Positions 1 to 8,830 of a stretch of 64,000 nt of DNA are shown here, in pieces (position 1 is the first letter of the stretch; each line of letters begins with the position of its first letter). The DNA comes from Luteolibacter luteus (GTDB lineage Bacteria; Verrucomicrobiota; Verrucomicrobiia; Verrucomicrobiales; Akkermansiaceae), in the NCBI RefSeq assembly GCF_012913485.1, contig NZ_CP051774.1:6014001-6078000 (forward strand). Direction: 5' to 3'. Position numbers and translations under genes: made by a program. The notes below the pieces were generated by a model. The model had not been told where the DNA came from, searched no databases, and saw only the letters and a list, made by a program, of their open reading frames with translations.

Positions 1-95
1 GGCGGGGCGAATGCGGAAAAGGGAGGCACTCATGGGAAAATTTGCATGCTAGGGCATCCTCGTGTTCTCATCGCGGGGGCCGCCACGATGGGACC

Positions 96-974
96 ATGAT
101 GATAAAGGATAGAGTTTACCGATCTCCGGAAGCGCGGGCAAAGGTATTCGCGTCGTACGACCGCATCCTCGCCGCATGGCCGGTGCCCCACGAGATCCTG
201 TGGCTGGACGCCGCCCAAGGTCGCACCCATGGGATCGTGTGCGGACCGTCCGGTGCAGCGCCACTGGTGCTCCTGCATGGTGCCGGCGGAAACGCGACGA
301 TGTGGTTCAATGCGATCGAGCGGCTCGCGGCACGGCGCCGCGTCTATGCTTTCGACATTCCGGGTGATCTGGGAAAAAGCGAGGGCGCGCCGATGGATCC
401 GCGGAGCGATGCCCATGCAGATTGGCTCGCGGCGTGTTTCGCCCGGCTTGGGCTTCAGCAGGCGGAATTGTGCGGAGCTTCCTTCGGAGGCTGGCTCGGC
501 GGGCGCTTCGCCTTGAAGTATCCCGCGCAGGTAACCGCGCTGGTGATGCTGGCGGCTCCGCACCTGTTGCCGGTGAAAGCGGGCTTCTTCGTGCGGGCCG
601 TCCTCGCGACGGCCATGCCATCGGAGAAGAACATCCGTGGCTTTTACCGCTATCTCTCCTCGCCCCGCGGACAACAGGTCCCGGAGGAGGCCATGGCGGA
701 TTTCGTGTTGCGCTGGCAATCCCAGCGCAACACGCCTCCAAGGGTGCCGATTTTCACGGAAGAGGATCTCGCAAGATTGCCGGAAAGAAGCCTTCTCCTG
801 CTGGGTAGCGATGAAGCGCTGTTCGACCCCCTGCGCGCCGCGGACCGAGTCCGAAAGGCGGCACCGCAAGTCACGGTGTCGATCCTTCCGGGCGCCGGGC
901 ATGTGCTGACGATCGATCAGCCTGCAGCGGCGCTCGGGGCGGTCTTGGATTTTCTGGAGCAAGGGGTGCGGTGA
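96..974 (+). CDS. alpha/beta hydrolase family protein
   Basis: Encodes a serine hydrolase of the alpha/beta fold, probably cytoplasmic. Visible motifs are an oxyanion-hole HGAGGN, a nucleophile elbow GASFGGW, a likely acid in LLLLGSDEALFDP and a C-terminal GAGH supplying the catalytic His. I chose the ATG at 96 (MMIKDRVYRSPEARAK) because the 18 codons upstream are Arg/His-rich and unlike the family; an ATG at 42 is also open. Length is 292 residues, normal for the family. The substrate cannot be told from sequence; esterase, lipase-like or C-C hydrolase activity are all possible. It faces glyA convergently. Confidence 0.85.
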   Translation: MMIKDRVYRSPEARAKVFASYDRILAAWPVPHEILWLDAAQGRTHGIVCGPSGAAPLVLLHGAGGNATMWFNAIERLAARRRVYAFDIPGDLGKSEGAPMDPRSDAHADWLAACFARLGLQQAELCGASFGGWLGGRFALKYPAQVTALVMLAAPHLLPVKAGFFVRAVLATAMPSEKNIRGFYRYLSSPRGQQVPEEAMADFVLRWQSQRNTPPRVPIFTEEDLARLPERSLLLLGSDEALFDPLRAADRVRKAAPQVTVSILPGAGHVLTIDQPAAALGAVLDFLEQGVR

Positions 975-1131
975 ATCGTTTCCCACCGGCGGCGTGAGCG
1001 CTGCGGCAAGCTGCAACCTTTGGCCTCCAGGAAAGCGGCATACCGGCTCCGCCCACGCGCCGGAGTTATAGGACATCTTGTCGCTGCAACCGGCCATCCA
1101 CAAGGAAACACGGCGTCCCCATATTCGGGGA

Positions 1132-1176
1132 CGAAAACAAAGGCGGCACGGCAGAACTTCATCCGCCGTGCCCGCC
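1132..1176 (-). terminator. intrinsic terminator downstream of glyA
   Basis: Arms GGCGGCACGG (1142-1151) and CCGTGCCCGCC (1166-1176) pair with one bulged base. Read on the minus strand the hairpin is followed by TTTGTTTT. It lies about 40 bases past the glyA stop, as expected for a factor-independent terminator. Confidence 0.6.
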
Positions 1177-1216
1177 GTGTGGGAATTTGCACCGCGCGCC
1201 GGTGCGGTGCTGAAAA

Positions 1217-2461
1217 TCAGAGCGTCGATCCCGGAAGCGGGAAGGCCTTGTTGAAGGCGAAGACCTCCGCACGGATCGCTTCCAGTGCCGTCTGGTCATC
1301 CTTCACTTCGAGCGCGCGGTGGATGAGATCCGCCACCTTCTCGACATCGGCTTCTTTCATGCCACGCGTGGTGACCGCAGGCGTGCCGATACGGATGCCG
1401 CTTGGCTTCATCGGGCTGCCGGTGTCGAAGGGGATGCCGTTCTTGTTCACGGTGATGCCGGCTTCGTCCAAGGCATGCGAAGCATCGGCACCATTGAGAC
1501 CCTTCGGACGCAGGTCCACGAGGAGGAGGTGGTTGTCCGTGCCGCCGGAGACGATGCGGTAGCCGTGGGAGGCGAGCCGCGCTGCGAGTGCCTGCGCGTT
1601 CTTCACCACCTGCTCCGCATAACCGCGGAACTCCGGCTGTAGCGCTTCACCGAAGCACACCGCCTTCGCGGCGATCACGTGCATCAGCGGGCCGCCTTGA
1701 ACGCCGGGGAATACCTGCGCATCGATCTTCTTCGCGAACTCCTGCTTGCAGAGGATGACGCCACCGCGGGGTCCGCGCAGGGACTTGTGCGTCGTCGTGG
1801 TCACGAAGTCGGCATGCGGCACGGGATTCGGATGCACTCCGCCGGCGACGAGGCCCGCGATGTGCGCCATGTCGACAAAGAGATAAGCGCCCACGTCCTT
1901 CGCGATCTTCGCGAGGCGTTCGAAGTCGATCTCACGCGGATACGCGGAGGCACCGGCGGTGATCAGCTTCGGCTTCAGGGTGTGGGCGGTGGCTTCGAGT
2001 TCATCGTAATCGATCCGCTCGTCGCTGGCGCTCACTCCATAGTGCGTCACGTCATAGAAACGTCCGGAGAAGTTCGCTTTGTGCCCGTGGGTGAGGTGCC
2101 CGCCGTGGGCCAGGTCCATGGTGAAGATCTTGTCGCCCGGATTCAGCACCGAGAAATAGACCGCGGCGTTCGCCTGGGAGCCGGAGTGCGGCTGAACGTT
2201 CGCGTGCTCTGCACCGAAGAGCTTCTTCACGCGATCCAGCGCGAGTTGCTCGATCACATCCACATGTTCGCAGCCACCGTACCAGCGGCGGCCCGGATAG
2301 CCCTCCGCGTATTTGTTGGTGAGGTGGGATCCCTGCGCCTTCATCACTGCGGCCGAGGTGAAATTCTCGGAGGCGATCAGTTCGATGTTGTTGCGCTGGC
2401 GTGCTTCTTCATCGCGGATGGCGGCGAATACTTCGGTATCTTCGTAGGTGGTGGCGGACAT
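1217..2461 (-). CDS. glyA: serine hydroxymethyltransferase
   Basis: PLP enzyme converting serine and tetrahydrofolate to glycine and 5,10-methylene-THF, the main source of one-carbon units; cytoplasmic. The 414-residue product has the family length. It carries the PLP-lysine motif [14 protein letters not shown] with the Schiff-base Lys at about residue 226, the N-terminal [10 protein letters not shown] and [13 protein letters not shown] motifs, and the C-terminal GTPAVTTRG. It follows metF by 23 bases on the same strand, so the two probably form one transcript that makes methylene-THF and reduces it to methyl-THF for the neighbouring metE. Confidence 0.97.
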   Translation of the reverse strand: MSATTYEDTEVFAAIRDEEARQRNNIELIASENFTSAAVMKAQGSHLTNKYAEGYPGRRWYGGCEHVDVIEQLALDRVKKLFGAEHANVQPHSGSQANAAVYFSVLNPGDKIFTMDLAHGGHLTHGHKANFSGRFYDVTHYGVSASDERIDYDELEATAHTLKPKLITAGASAYPREIDFERLAKIAKDVGAYLFVDMAHIAGLVAGGVHPNPVPHADFVTTTTHKSLRGPRGGVILCKQEFAKKIDAQVFPGVQGGPLMHVIAAKAVCFGEALQPEFRGYAEQVVKNAQALAARLASHGYRIVSGGTDNHLLLVDLRPKGLNGADASHALDEAGITVNKNGIPFDTGSPMKPSGIRIGTPAVTTRGMKEADVEKVADLIHRALEVKDDQTALEAIRAEVFAFNKAFPLPGSTL

Positions 2462-2484
2462 GGGCGGAATCGGTTCGATGAAGG

Positions 2485-3381
2485 TCAGGCGGTGACGAGG
2501 TCGGATCGGCGCAGGCCGAGCTGGTTGAAGATCTCCACCGTGGCGGAGGACTGGTTGAGCGTGTAGAAATGGATGCCTTTCACCTCATGGTCGAGGAGAT
2601 CGGCGCACTGCGTGGTCGCATAGTGGATCCCGATGCGGCGCACAACCGCATCGTCACCATTTGCCCGCGCCAGTGCACGCAGAAGTTTTGCGGGAAAACG
2701 CGCCCCTGCCGCCAGCTCCGCCATGCGGTCCAGGCCGCCCAAGCTGGTCACGGGCATGATGCCGGCGAGGATCGGGACCCCGATACCGGAAAGCTCGCAG
2801 CGATCCCGGAAATCGTAGAAATCGCCATTATTGAAGAAAAGCTGTGTGCAGATGTAGTCTGCCCCCGCATCCACCTTTGCCTTCAGGTGATCCAGCTCTC
2901 TCATGCGGTTCGGCGTGGACGGATGGCCCTCCGGGAAGCCGGCCACGCCGATCCCGAAGTCATGGCCGTGCCGCTGGGAAAAACGGCGGATGAAGGCGAC
3001 GAGATCCGCCGCATAGGGAAAATCCCCCGCAGCGCCCGCGCCGTTCTTCGGCGGGTCCCCGCGCAGCGCCAGGATATTGGACACCCCGGCCTCGGCATAG
3101 CTTTCCAGCAGCGCGGAAATCTCACGCTCGCTGTGGCCCACGCAGGTCAGGTGGGGGATCGTGTTCACCCGCGTCTCCCGCAGCAGGCGCAGCACCAGGT
3201 CATGGGTCGCCGCGCGTGTCGTGCCACCGGCTCCATAGGTCACGGAGACGAAGGCGGGATCGTAGAGCTGAAGCTCGGAGATCGTGCGAAAGAGATTCTC
3301 GGCCGCTTGGGGCGACTTTGGCGGAAAGTATTCGAAGGAGAACTTCGCCTCCTTCCCTGAGAGGATATCCCGGATGTGCAT
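2485..3381 (-). CDS. metF: methylenetetrahydrofolate reductase
   Basis: Flavoenzyme reducing 5,10-methylene-THF to 5-methyl-THF, the methyl donor for methionine synthesis. The 298-residue product opens with [10 protein letters not shown], the classic MetF N-terminus, then shows [20 protein letters not shown] and [11 protein letters not shown], all conserved TIM-barrel motifs. I chose the ATG at 3381 ([14 protein letters not shown]) over an upstream one at 3480 because family similarity begins there. It is first in a likely metF-glyA operon and is separated from metE by a 300-base gap holding the metE terminator. Confidence 0.95.
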   Translation of the reverse strand: MHIRDILSGKEAKFSFEYFPPKSPQAAENLFRTISELQLYDPAFVSVTYGAGGTTRAATHDLVLRLLRETRVNTIPHLTCVGHSEREISALLESYAEAGVSNILALRGDPPKNGAGAAGDFPYAADLVAFIRRFSQRHGHDFGIGVAGFPEGHPSTPNRMRELDHLKAKVDAGADYICTQLFFNNGDFYDFRDRCELSGIGVPILAGIMPVTSLGGLDRMAELAAGARFPAKLLRALARANGDDAVVRRIGIHYATTQCADLLDHEVKGIHFYTLNQSSATVEIFNQLGLRRSDLVTA

Positions 3382-3629
3382 GCGAGTGGTGGCGATCTTG
3401 TTAGAGGGTCCCCGGAAGATGCAAGCGGTGTGCCCGTCCTTTGTCCGTGCCGAGCCTGCTTTCGATCCCGGCGAAGGCACCGTGAAAGGACACGGCGATC
3501 CCGGAGCGCTTCCGGCCGATGGTGCGTTTCTTCGTCGACGCAGGATCGCAGGGCGGGCGGAAGGAATTTCGGGCCCGCATCGTTTGGTATGGCTTTTTCA
3601 TCGGCTCCATCGGCGCTTCGCAGGGAAAC

Positions 3630-3660
3630 GGGGACGGGATACCCTGCGGCATCCCGCCCC
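3630..3660 (-). terminator. probable metE terminator
   Basis: GGGGACGGGAT (3630-3640) pairs with ATCCCGCCCC (3651-3660) with one bulged A around a 10-base loop. It starts 20 bases past the metE stop on the minus strand and is followed there by GTTTCCC, so the U-tract is weak. The rest of the metE-metF gap (3382-3629) shows no gene or riboswitch I can recognise. Confidence 0.45.
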
Positions 3661-3679
3661 GGTTTGATCTCGTTTTTCT

Positions 3680-6022
3680 TCAGACGGTGACGGCTGCCGC
3701 GGCACGCAGCTTGCGGGCGGCCTCTACCATGTTGATAAGGGCGGGCCTCACTTCTTCCCAGCCGCGGGTCTTCAGGCCGCAGTCCGGATTCACCCAGAGA
3801 TTTCCTTCCGGGATCACATCGCTGGCCTTCTGGATCAGATTCTCCATCTGCGCGACCGTCGGGATGCGCGGCGAGTGGATGTCGTAGACCCCGGGCCCGA
3901 TCTCGTTCGGATACTTGAATTCCACGAAGGCCTCCAGCAGCTCCATGTTCGAGCGCGAGGTCTCGATGGTGATCACGTCGGCATCCATGTCGGCGATCGC
4001 ACTGATGATGTCATTGAACTCCGAGTAGCACATGTGCGTGTGGATCTGGGTGTCGTCCTTCACGCCGTTGGCAGTGATGCGGAAGGATTCCACCGCCCAA
4101 TCGAGATACTCCTTCCACTGCGACTTCCGCAGCGGCAGGCCCTCGCGCAATGCCGCCTCATCGATCTGGATCACGCGCACTCCCGCCTTTTCCAAGTCCA
4201 GCACCTCATCGCGGATCGCCAGTGCCAGTTGCTTGCAAGAAACGGAGCGCGGCTGGTCATCGCGGACGAAGGACCAGTTGAGAATCGTCACCGGACCGGT
4301 GAGCATACCCTTCATCGGGTTGTTCGTCAGGGACTGAGCATAGGTGATCCACTCGACGGTCATCGGGCGCGGACGCGTGATGTCTCCGAAGAGGATCGGC
4401 GGCTTCACGCAGCGGGATCCGTAGGACTGCACCCAGCCGAATTGGCTGAAGGCATAGCCATCGAGTTGCTCGCCGAAGTATTCCACCATGTCATTCCGCT
4501 CGAACTCGCCGTGCACCGGCATGTCGATTCCGATTTCATCCTGCCAGGCCACGCACTTCCGGGTCTCTTCCTTCAGGAAGGCATCGTAGTCCTGATCGCT
4601 CAGTGCGCCCTTCTTCCACTTCGCACGGGCAGCGCGCACCTCTGCCGTCTGCGGGAAGGAGCCGATGGTGGTGGTGGGGAAAAGCGGCAGGCCCAGCTTC
4701 TCGCGCTGCACCCTCTGGCGCAACGGGAAAGCGGAGGCACGCTGGCTATCCGCAGGCGTCACCGCGGCGAGGCGCGCCTTCACCGCGGGATTGTGAATGC
4801 GGGTGCTTTCCAGGCGGCGCTTCTGGCTGGCGCGGTTCGCTTCCAGCTCAGCCTCATCACCCTCGCCCGCGAGCAGCTTGCCCAGCGCGACGATTTCGAC
4901 GAGCTTCTCATCCGCGAAGGCGAGCCAGTCCTTGATCTCGGCATCCAGTTTCTTCTCGCTGGCCAGCGTGACCGGCGTGTGCAGCAGGGATGAGGAAGCG
5001 GACACCCACAGGCGCTCGGCACCCAGCTTCGCCTTCGCTTTCTTCAGCACCGCGAGCGAGGCATCGAAGTGATTCTTCCAGATGTTCCGGCCATCGACGA
5101 TGCCGAGCGATAGGATCTTGTCGTCAGGGAAGGCCGCGAGCAGTGCATCCGCCTCCGCCTCACCGCGCACCGCATCGTAGTGCAGCGCCGCGACGGGCAG
5201 GCCGAGGAAGAGCGCGAGGTTATCGCGCAGCTCGCCGAAGTAAGTGGCGACAAGCAGCTTCGCGGAGCCGGCTGCCTTCGCCAGGCGGCCATAGCTTTCG
5301 ATGAAGCACTCCTTCTGCCGGGCATCGAGATCGAGCGCGAGCACCGGCTCATCGATCTGGATCCACTCCGCTCCTTCGTCCGCGAGCTTCGCGATCACTT
5401 CCTCATACACCGGCAGCAGGCGATCCAGCAGCTCGAAGCGGTCGAACTCCGGATTTGCGGGATCCTGCACCTTGCCAAGGCTCAGGTAAGTCACGGGGCC
5501 GATGAGCACCGGCTTGGCATTCAATCCGAGCGTTTTCGCTTCGCGGAATTCGTCGAAGACCTTGCTGTCGGAAAGCTTGAAAGCGGTGTCCGCTTTGAAC
5601 TCCGGGACGATGTAATGGTAGTTCGTGTCGAACCACTTCGTCATCTCGCTGGCGAAGCCCGCACTGCCACTGCCGCATGAGCCGCCGCAGCAATCGCCTT
5701 GGGTTTCGCGCGCGCCGCGGGCGATGGCAAAGAGCGTCTCCAGCCCCACCTTGCCGCCCTGCCAATTGAAGCGCGCGGGCACATTCCCGAAGAGGCAGGT
5801 GGCATCCAGCACCTGATCGTAGAAAGAGAAGTCATTGCAAGACACGAGGTCGATCCCTGCGGCGGCCTGCTTCTTCCAGTTGTGCTTCCGGAGCTCCTTG
5901 CCCACGGACTCCAGCGCGGGCTTGGGGATCTCGCCCTTCCAGTGGAGCTCGGTGGCCTTCTTCAGTTCGCGCTGCTCCCCGATGCGGGGGTAGCCCAGAA
6001 TGTGCGTGCGGATCTTCGACAT
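3680..6022 (-). CDS. metE: cobalamin-independent methionine synthase
   Basis: Zinc enzyme transferring the methyl group of 5-methyl-THF (polyglutamate) to homocysteine. The 780-residue product starts [15 protein letters not shown], the conserved MetE N-terminus. It has the catalytic C-terminal half with [15 protein letters not shown], the zinc ligands in HTHMCYSEF and [11 protein letters not shown] (last Cys about residue 748), and the homocysteine-site motif [14 protein letters not shown]. The open frame runs far upstream of 6022, but that part is antisense to metR and is not translated as MetE. It is divergent from the MetR-like gene, with a palindromic operator in the 90-base gap. Confidence 0.96.
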   Translation of the reverse strand: MSKIRTHILGYPRIGEQRELKKATELHWKGEIPKPALESVGKELRKHNWKKQAAAGIDLVSCNDFSFYDQVLDATCLFGNVPARFNWQGGKVGLETLFAIARGARETQGDCCGGSCGSGSAGFASEMTKWFDTNYHYIVPEFKADTAFKLSDSKVFDEFREAKTLGLNAKPVLIGPVTYLSLGKVQDPANPEFDRFELLDRLLPVYEEVIAKLADEGAEWIQIDEPVLALDLDARQKECFIESYGRLAKAAGSAKLLVATYFGELRDNLALFLGLPVAALHYDAVRGEAEADALLAAFPDDKILSLGIVDGRNIWKNHFDASLAVLKKAKAKLGAERLWVSASSSLLHTPVTLASEKKLDAEIKDWLAFADEKLVEIVALGKLLAGEGDEAELEANRASQKRRLESTRIHNPAVKARLAAVTPADSQRASAFPLRQRVQREKLGLPLFPTTTIGSFPQTAEVRAARAKWKKGALSDQDYDAFLKEETRKCVAWQDEIGIDMPVHGEFERNDMVEYFGEQLDGYAFSQFGWVQSYGSRCVKPPILFGDITRPRPMTVEWITYAQSLTNNPMKGMLTGPVTILNWSFVRDDQPRSVSCKQLALAIRDEVLDLEKAGVRVIQIDEAALREGLPLRKSQWKEYLDWAVESFRITANGVKDDTQIHTHMCYSEFNDIISAIADMDADVITIETSRSNMELLEAFVEFKYPNEIGPGVYDIHSPRIPTVAQMENLIQKASDVIPEGNLWVNPDCGLKTRGWEEVRPALINMVEAARKLRAAAAVTV

Positions 6023-6081
6023 GCTCCTGCCAGCATGCCGGAGTGCGCGGGTATCAAGGTAGCTCATTGTTTTTATGCTGG

Positions 6082-6100
6082 TCATTCGCCAGGCGAATGA
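6082..6100. promoter_or_regulatory. MetR-type palindromic operator
   Basis: A perfect 19-base palindrome, TCATTCGCCAGGCGAATGA, sits in the 90-base gap between the divergent metE and metR-like genes. It has the inverted-repeat form expected of LysR-type sites and is well placed to control both promoters. Binding by the adjacent regulator is inference. Confidence 0.6.
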
Positions 6101-6112
6101 TGATTTCCGGCC

Positions 6113-7027
6113 ATGCTTGAGCTGCGCCACCTCCGCACCGTCGTCGCGATCGCTGAAACCGGGAGCATTTCGAAGGCGGGGAAACGCCTCAATCTTTCCC
6201 AGCCCGCCCTCTCCCACCAAATGAAGGCGATCGAGGATTACCTCGGCGTGGAGCTCTTTCACCGGAAGAGCAATCCGCTGCGTCTCACGCCTGCCGGGGA
6301 CCGCTTGCTGACCACCGCCTATGATGTGGAGAAGATGGTGATGCAGTGTGAGCGCGATGTCGCACGCATTGCCGATGGGAAAGCCGGGCAACTGCGGATC
6401 GCGGTGGAGTGCCATTCCTGCTTCGATTGGCTGATGCCGAGCATGGATGCCTTCCGCGAAGGATGGCCGGAGGTCGAGATGGACCTCGTCTCCGGATTCC
6501 AGCCGGACCCCGTGGGGCTGCTCGCGGAGGACACCGCGGACCTCGTCATCGTCTCTCAGGCGAAACCACGCGCCGGTGTGACCTTTCATCCGCTCTTCCG
6601 CTATGAAGTGCTGGCGCTGCTCGCGCAGAAGCATCCCTACACGCAGAAGGAATATCTCACCGCAAAGGATTTCGCGAAGGAAACGCTGGTGACCTATCCC
6701 ATTCCGGATGACCGCATCGACGTGATCCGCGAAGTGCTCCTGCCCGCAAAGGTCGAGCCGCCGCGCCGCCGCACGGAACTCACCGTCGCGATCCTCCAAC
6801 TGGTCGCGAGTCATCGTGCCATCGCCGCCATGCCCGGTTGGGCCGTGCAGCCCTTTCTTGACCGCGACTACATCGCCTCCCGCCCGATCCGGAAATCCGG
6901 GCTCTTCGCGAATCTTTACGCCGCCACCACCACTGAAAAGGCCTCAGCCGTCTACATGCTCGAGTTTCTCGATACCATGCGTCGTATCAGCTTCTCCACG
7001 CTCAAGGGAATCGAGCCCGTGAAGTGA
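6113..7027 (+). CDS. metR: LysR-family regulator, MetR-like
   Basis: Transcription regulator of 304 residues with an N-terminal winged HTH (about residues 1-60; [19 protein letters not shown]) and a LysR substrate domain that opens with [19 protein letters not shown], nearly identical in style to enteric MetR, where homocysteine is the co-inducer. It is divergent from metE, the classic MetR arrangement. Expected role is homocysteine-responsive activation of metE and possibly metF-glyA, with autoregulation through the 6082-6100 palindrome. Confidence 0.88.
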   Translation: MLELRHLRTVVAIAETGSISKAGKRLNLSQPALSHQMKAIEDYLGVELFHRKSNPLRLTPAGDRLLTTAYDVEKMVMQCERDVARIADGKAGQLRIAVECHSCFDWLMPSMDAFREGWPEVEMDLVSGFQPDPVGLLAEDTADLVIVSQAKPRAGVTFHPLFRYEVLALLAQKHPYTQKEYLTAKDFAKETLVTYPIPDDRIDVIREVLLPAKVEPPRRRTELTVAILQLVASHRAIAAMPGWAVQPFLDRDYIASRPIRKSGLFANLYAATTTEKASAVYMLEFLDTMRRISFSTLKGIEPVK

Positions 7028-7164
7028 GGGTAGGGGCTTGTTGATTAGCCGGAGTGAACGGGAAACCGGGAAACCATGCTGCCGAAGCTGTTAGCCTATG
7101 CATCTTGCAATTTTTGTGACCCTCCAAGTCATTCGGATACCCCGATGATCACCCTATGGTATTT

Positions 7165-7194
7165 TTGATTAGGTCAACTTCGGATATATATATA
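7165..7194 (+). promoter_or_regulatory. candidate sigma-70 type promoter of structured RNA
   Basis: TTGATT at 7165-7170 is followed after 16-18 bases by a TATATATATA run (7185-7194) giving good -10 matches. A start near 7196-7200 would coincide with the first base of the structured RNA described next. It lies in the 412-base gap between metR and the next gene. Confidence 0.4.
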
Positions 7195-7195
7195 T

Positions 7196-7290
7196 GGGCA
7201 ACCGTGATTACTCCGGGGGGAACGATCACGGTCTTGCTGCCCTTACCAAGCGGCCCGGGAAGTCAGCCTTCCCGGGCCGCTCTTTTTCCT
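7196..7290 (+). ncRNA. candidate small structured RNA
   Basis: About 95 bases with nested pairing. GGGCA (7196-7200) pairs with TGCCC (7238-7242), enclosing ACCGTGAT (7201-7208) paired with ATCACGGT (7225-7232) around a G-rich loop, then a very strong terminator at 7250-7280. A promoter-like sequence lies just upstream. The next coding start is 150 bases past the terminator, so the transcript looks free-standing rather than a leader. I do not recognise the family. It could be a regulatory sRNA or a metR 3'-UTR product. Confidence 0.45.
7250..7289 (+). terminator. strong intrinsic terminator
   Basis: GCGGCCCGGGAAG (7250-7262) and CTTCCCGGGCCGC (7268-7280) form a perfect 13-bp stem with a 5-base loop, followed by TCTTTTTCC. 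It ends either the small RNA or metR transcription. Confidence 0.85.
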
Positions 7291-7439
7291 TAGTCTCGAA
7301 ACCCTTTGCGCACCAGCGGAGGATCTGAGTCCCGGGCAACTCCAATATTGTCAAATTCCGGCGCGAATGCCATTCACTAGGTACGGAGATAGGGCATTCT
7401 GCATGATCCCGTCTCCATCATCCCTCCCTGAAGCGAGCT

Positions 7440-8759
7440 GTGAAAAAGTTCCTACGCGCCTTTCTATTCCTCATCCTTCTGGCGGTGGCCGGGCTCTTGT
7501 TTTGGAAGGGCCGTTTCATCGGCGGTACCTTCCTGAGCCAGCCCGAGATCCGCGGTGGTATCGTCCGGGTGACGGATGAGAAGGGGGACCGCCTCTACTA
7601 TCTGACGACCCAGTGGGAAAAGCGGATCTTCCGCTCCGGCAGCCGCAGCAGCTCGAGTTCCCGGACCGTCGGCTGGTGTAATACCGACCTATGGGAAATC
7701 GATGCCATCACCGCGCAACCCATCACGCGTCGCCGTCTGAAGCGCGAGCAGGTGAATGGCGACGTGGTGGCGATGGGGATGGAGCAGGGCGTCATGTGGG
7801 CACGCATTCCGGAGCTGGTGGGCATCCGTCTTTCCGATGGTCAGATCGTGGCGAACAAGGAGAAGATCGAGACCGCGAATCCATCGCTTGCCGGGATGGT
7901 GCCCAAGCCGCCCGAGGTGGGGATCTTTCTCACGGAGTCGATGCAACCGCTGAAGTTCACGCCGGTGGAGGGAATGGTGGTGCGCCTGGATGATGCTCGC
8001 TTGGTGAGGATCGATCCGCTGACGCTGGCCGCCTCGGAGCAAAAAGAGCGCTCACGCGAGTCGGCTGATGCGGAGGAACGTCCCAAGCGGGGCGAAAAGG
8101 GTGTGACGATCGCAAACGGGATGGATTGGTACTCGATGGTGCGGGATTTGCCGATGGCGCAGAAGGATGGGAGACAGCAGTGGCTGGGTTTGCTCGCGGA
8201 GACGGAGCTGGAGCAGATGAAAGAGCGGCATCAAACAACCCATCAGATGGACTTCACCACGCCGCGAAGGCATCGCCTGTATCGTGCGGAACTGCGGAAG
8301 GAGGAGAGCTTCATGGGCGCTCGCTGGGTTTATGAAAATCCGGCTGTTCTTCCGGAGAGCCCGGAGTTTCTGATGGGCGGGCTGCTGACCAGCGAGTCGG
8401 GCAGCACGGGTGACACCAGCCGCATGACCGCGATGTACCGGCGTGATCCGGACAGCGTGTTCGTGCTTTCGCGGGATCGCCTGGGCGAAGAGGGACGCAT
8501 GCAGATGGCGCGGATCGCGGGGCCGGCTGGGAATGCCGTGTGGAGCATCGCGCTGCCAATCTCAAACATGAGCGCGTGGATCCCGGGAGAGGCGCGTGCG
8601 ATTCTGCTCGGCCCCTGTCCCTCTGCGGAGAAATCACCGCAGGCAGAGGAGGGGGAGAATGCCGCTCAGCACGTTATCTCGGTGGATCTGAAAACCGGGG
8701 AGATGAAGACCTTCAATCCGGATCTGAACCGGAATTGGAAGGTGGAGGGGGAGAAGTAG
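7440..8759 (+). CDS. membrane-anchored hypothetical protein
   Basis: A 439-residue protein starting at a GTG, with one N-terminal membrane segment (about residues 5-24, FLRAFLFLILLAVAGLLFW) and the rest probably outside. The body contains conserved-looking text such as RRLKREQVNGDVVAMGMEQGVMWARIPELVGIRLSDG spread over about residues 98-140. It recalls a family of uncharacterised bacterial proteins, possibly the PA2928-type group, but I am not sure. No catalytic motif is visible. A Ser-rich patch lies near residue 68. It converges on the large gene downstream. Confidence 0.7.
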   Translation: MKKFLRAFLFLILLAVAGLLFWKGRFIGGTFLSQPEIRGGIVRVTDEKGDRLYYLTTQWEKRIFRSGSRSSSSSRTVGWCNTDLWEIDAITAQPITRRRLKREQVNGDVVAMGMEQGVMWARIPELVGIRLSDGQIVANKEKIETANPSLAGMVPKPPEVGIFLTESMQPLKFTPVEGMVVRLDDARLVRIDPLTLAASEQKERSRESADAEERPKRGEKGVTIANGMDWYSMVRDLPMAQKDGRQQWLGLLAETELEQMKERHQTTHQMDFTTPRRHRLYRAELRKEESFMGARWVYENPAVLPESPEFLMGGLLTSESGSTGDTSRMTAMYRRDPDSVFVLSRDRLGEEGRMQMARIAGPAGNAVWSIALPISNMSAWIPGEARAILLGPCPSAEKSPQAEEGENAAQHVISVDLKTGEMKTFNPDLNRNWKVEGEK

Positions 8760-8830
8760 CGGTGGGAATTCTTCCCGTCCGCGGGCATCTCTCCGCAGGT
8801 CTAGCCATTCACGGGGAGAGCCTCGCGCGG

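Noticed and set aside
3382..3679. SAM or SAH riboswitch before metF
   Set aside because: Read through on the minus strand; I could not find the conserved core of either class, only the metE terminator hairpin.
6023..6814. Upstream extension of metE to a 1044-residue product
   Set aside because: The extra part is antisense to metR; MetE homology starts at [15 protein letters not shown] (6022).
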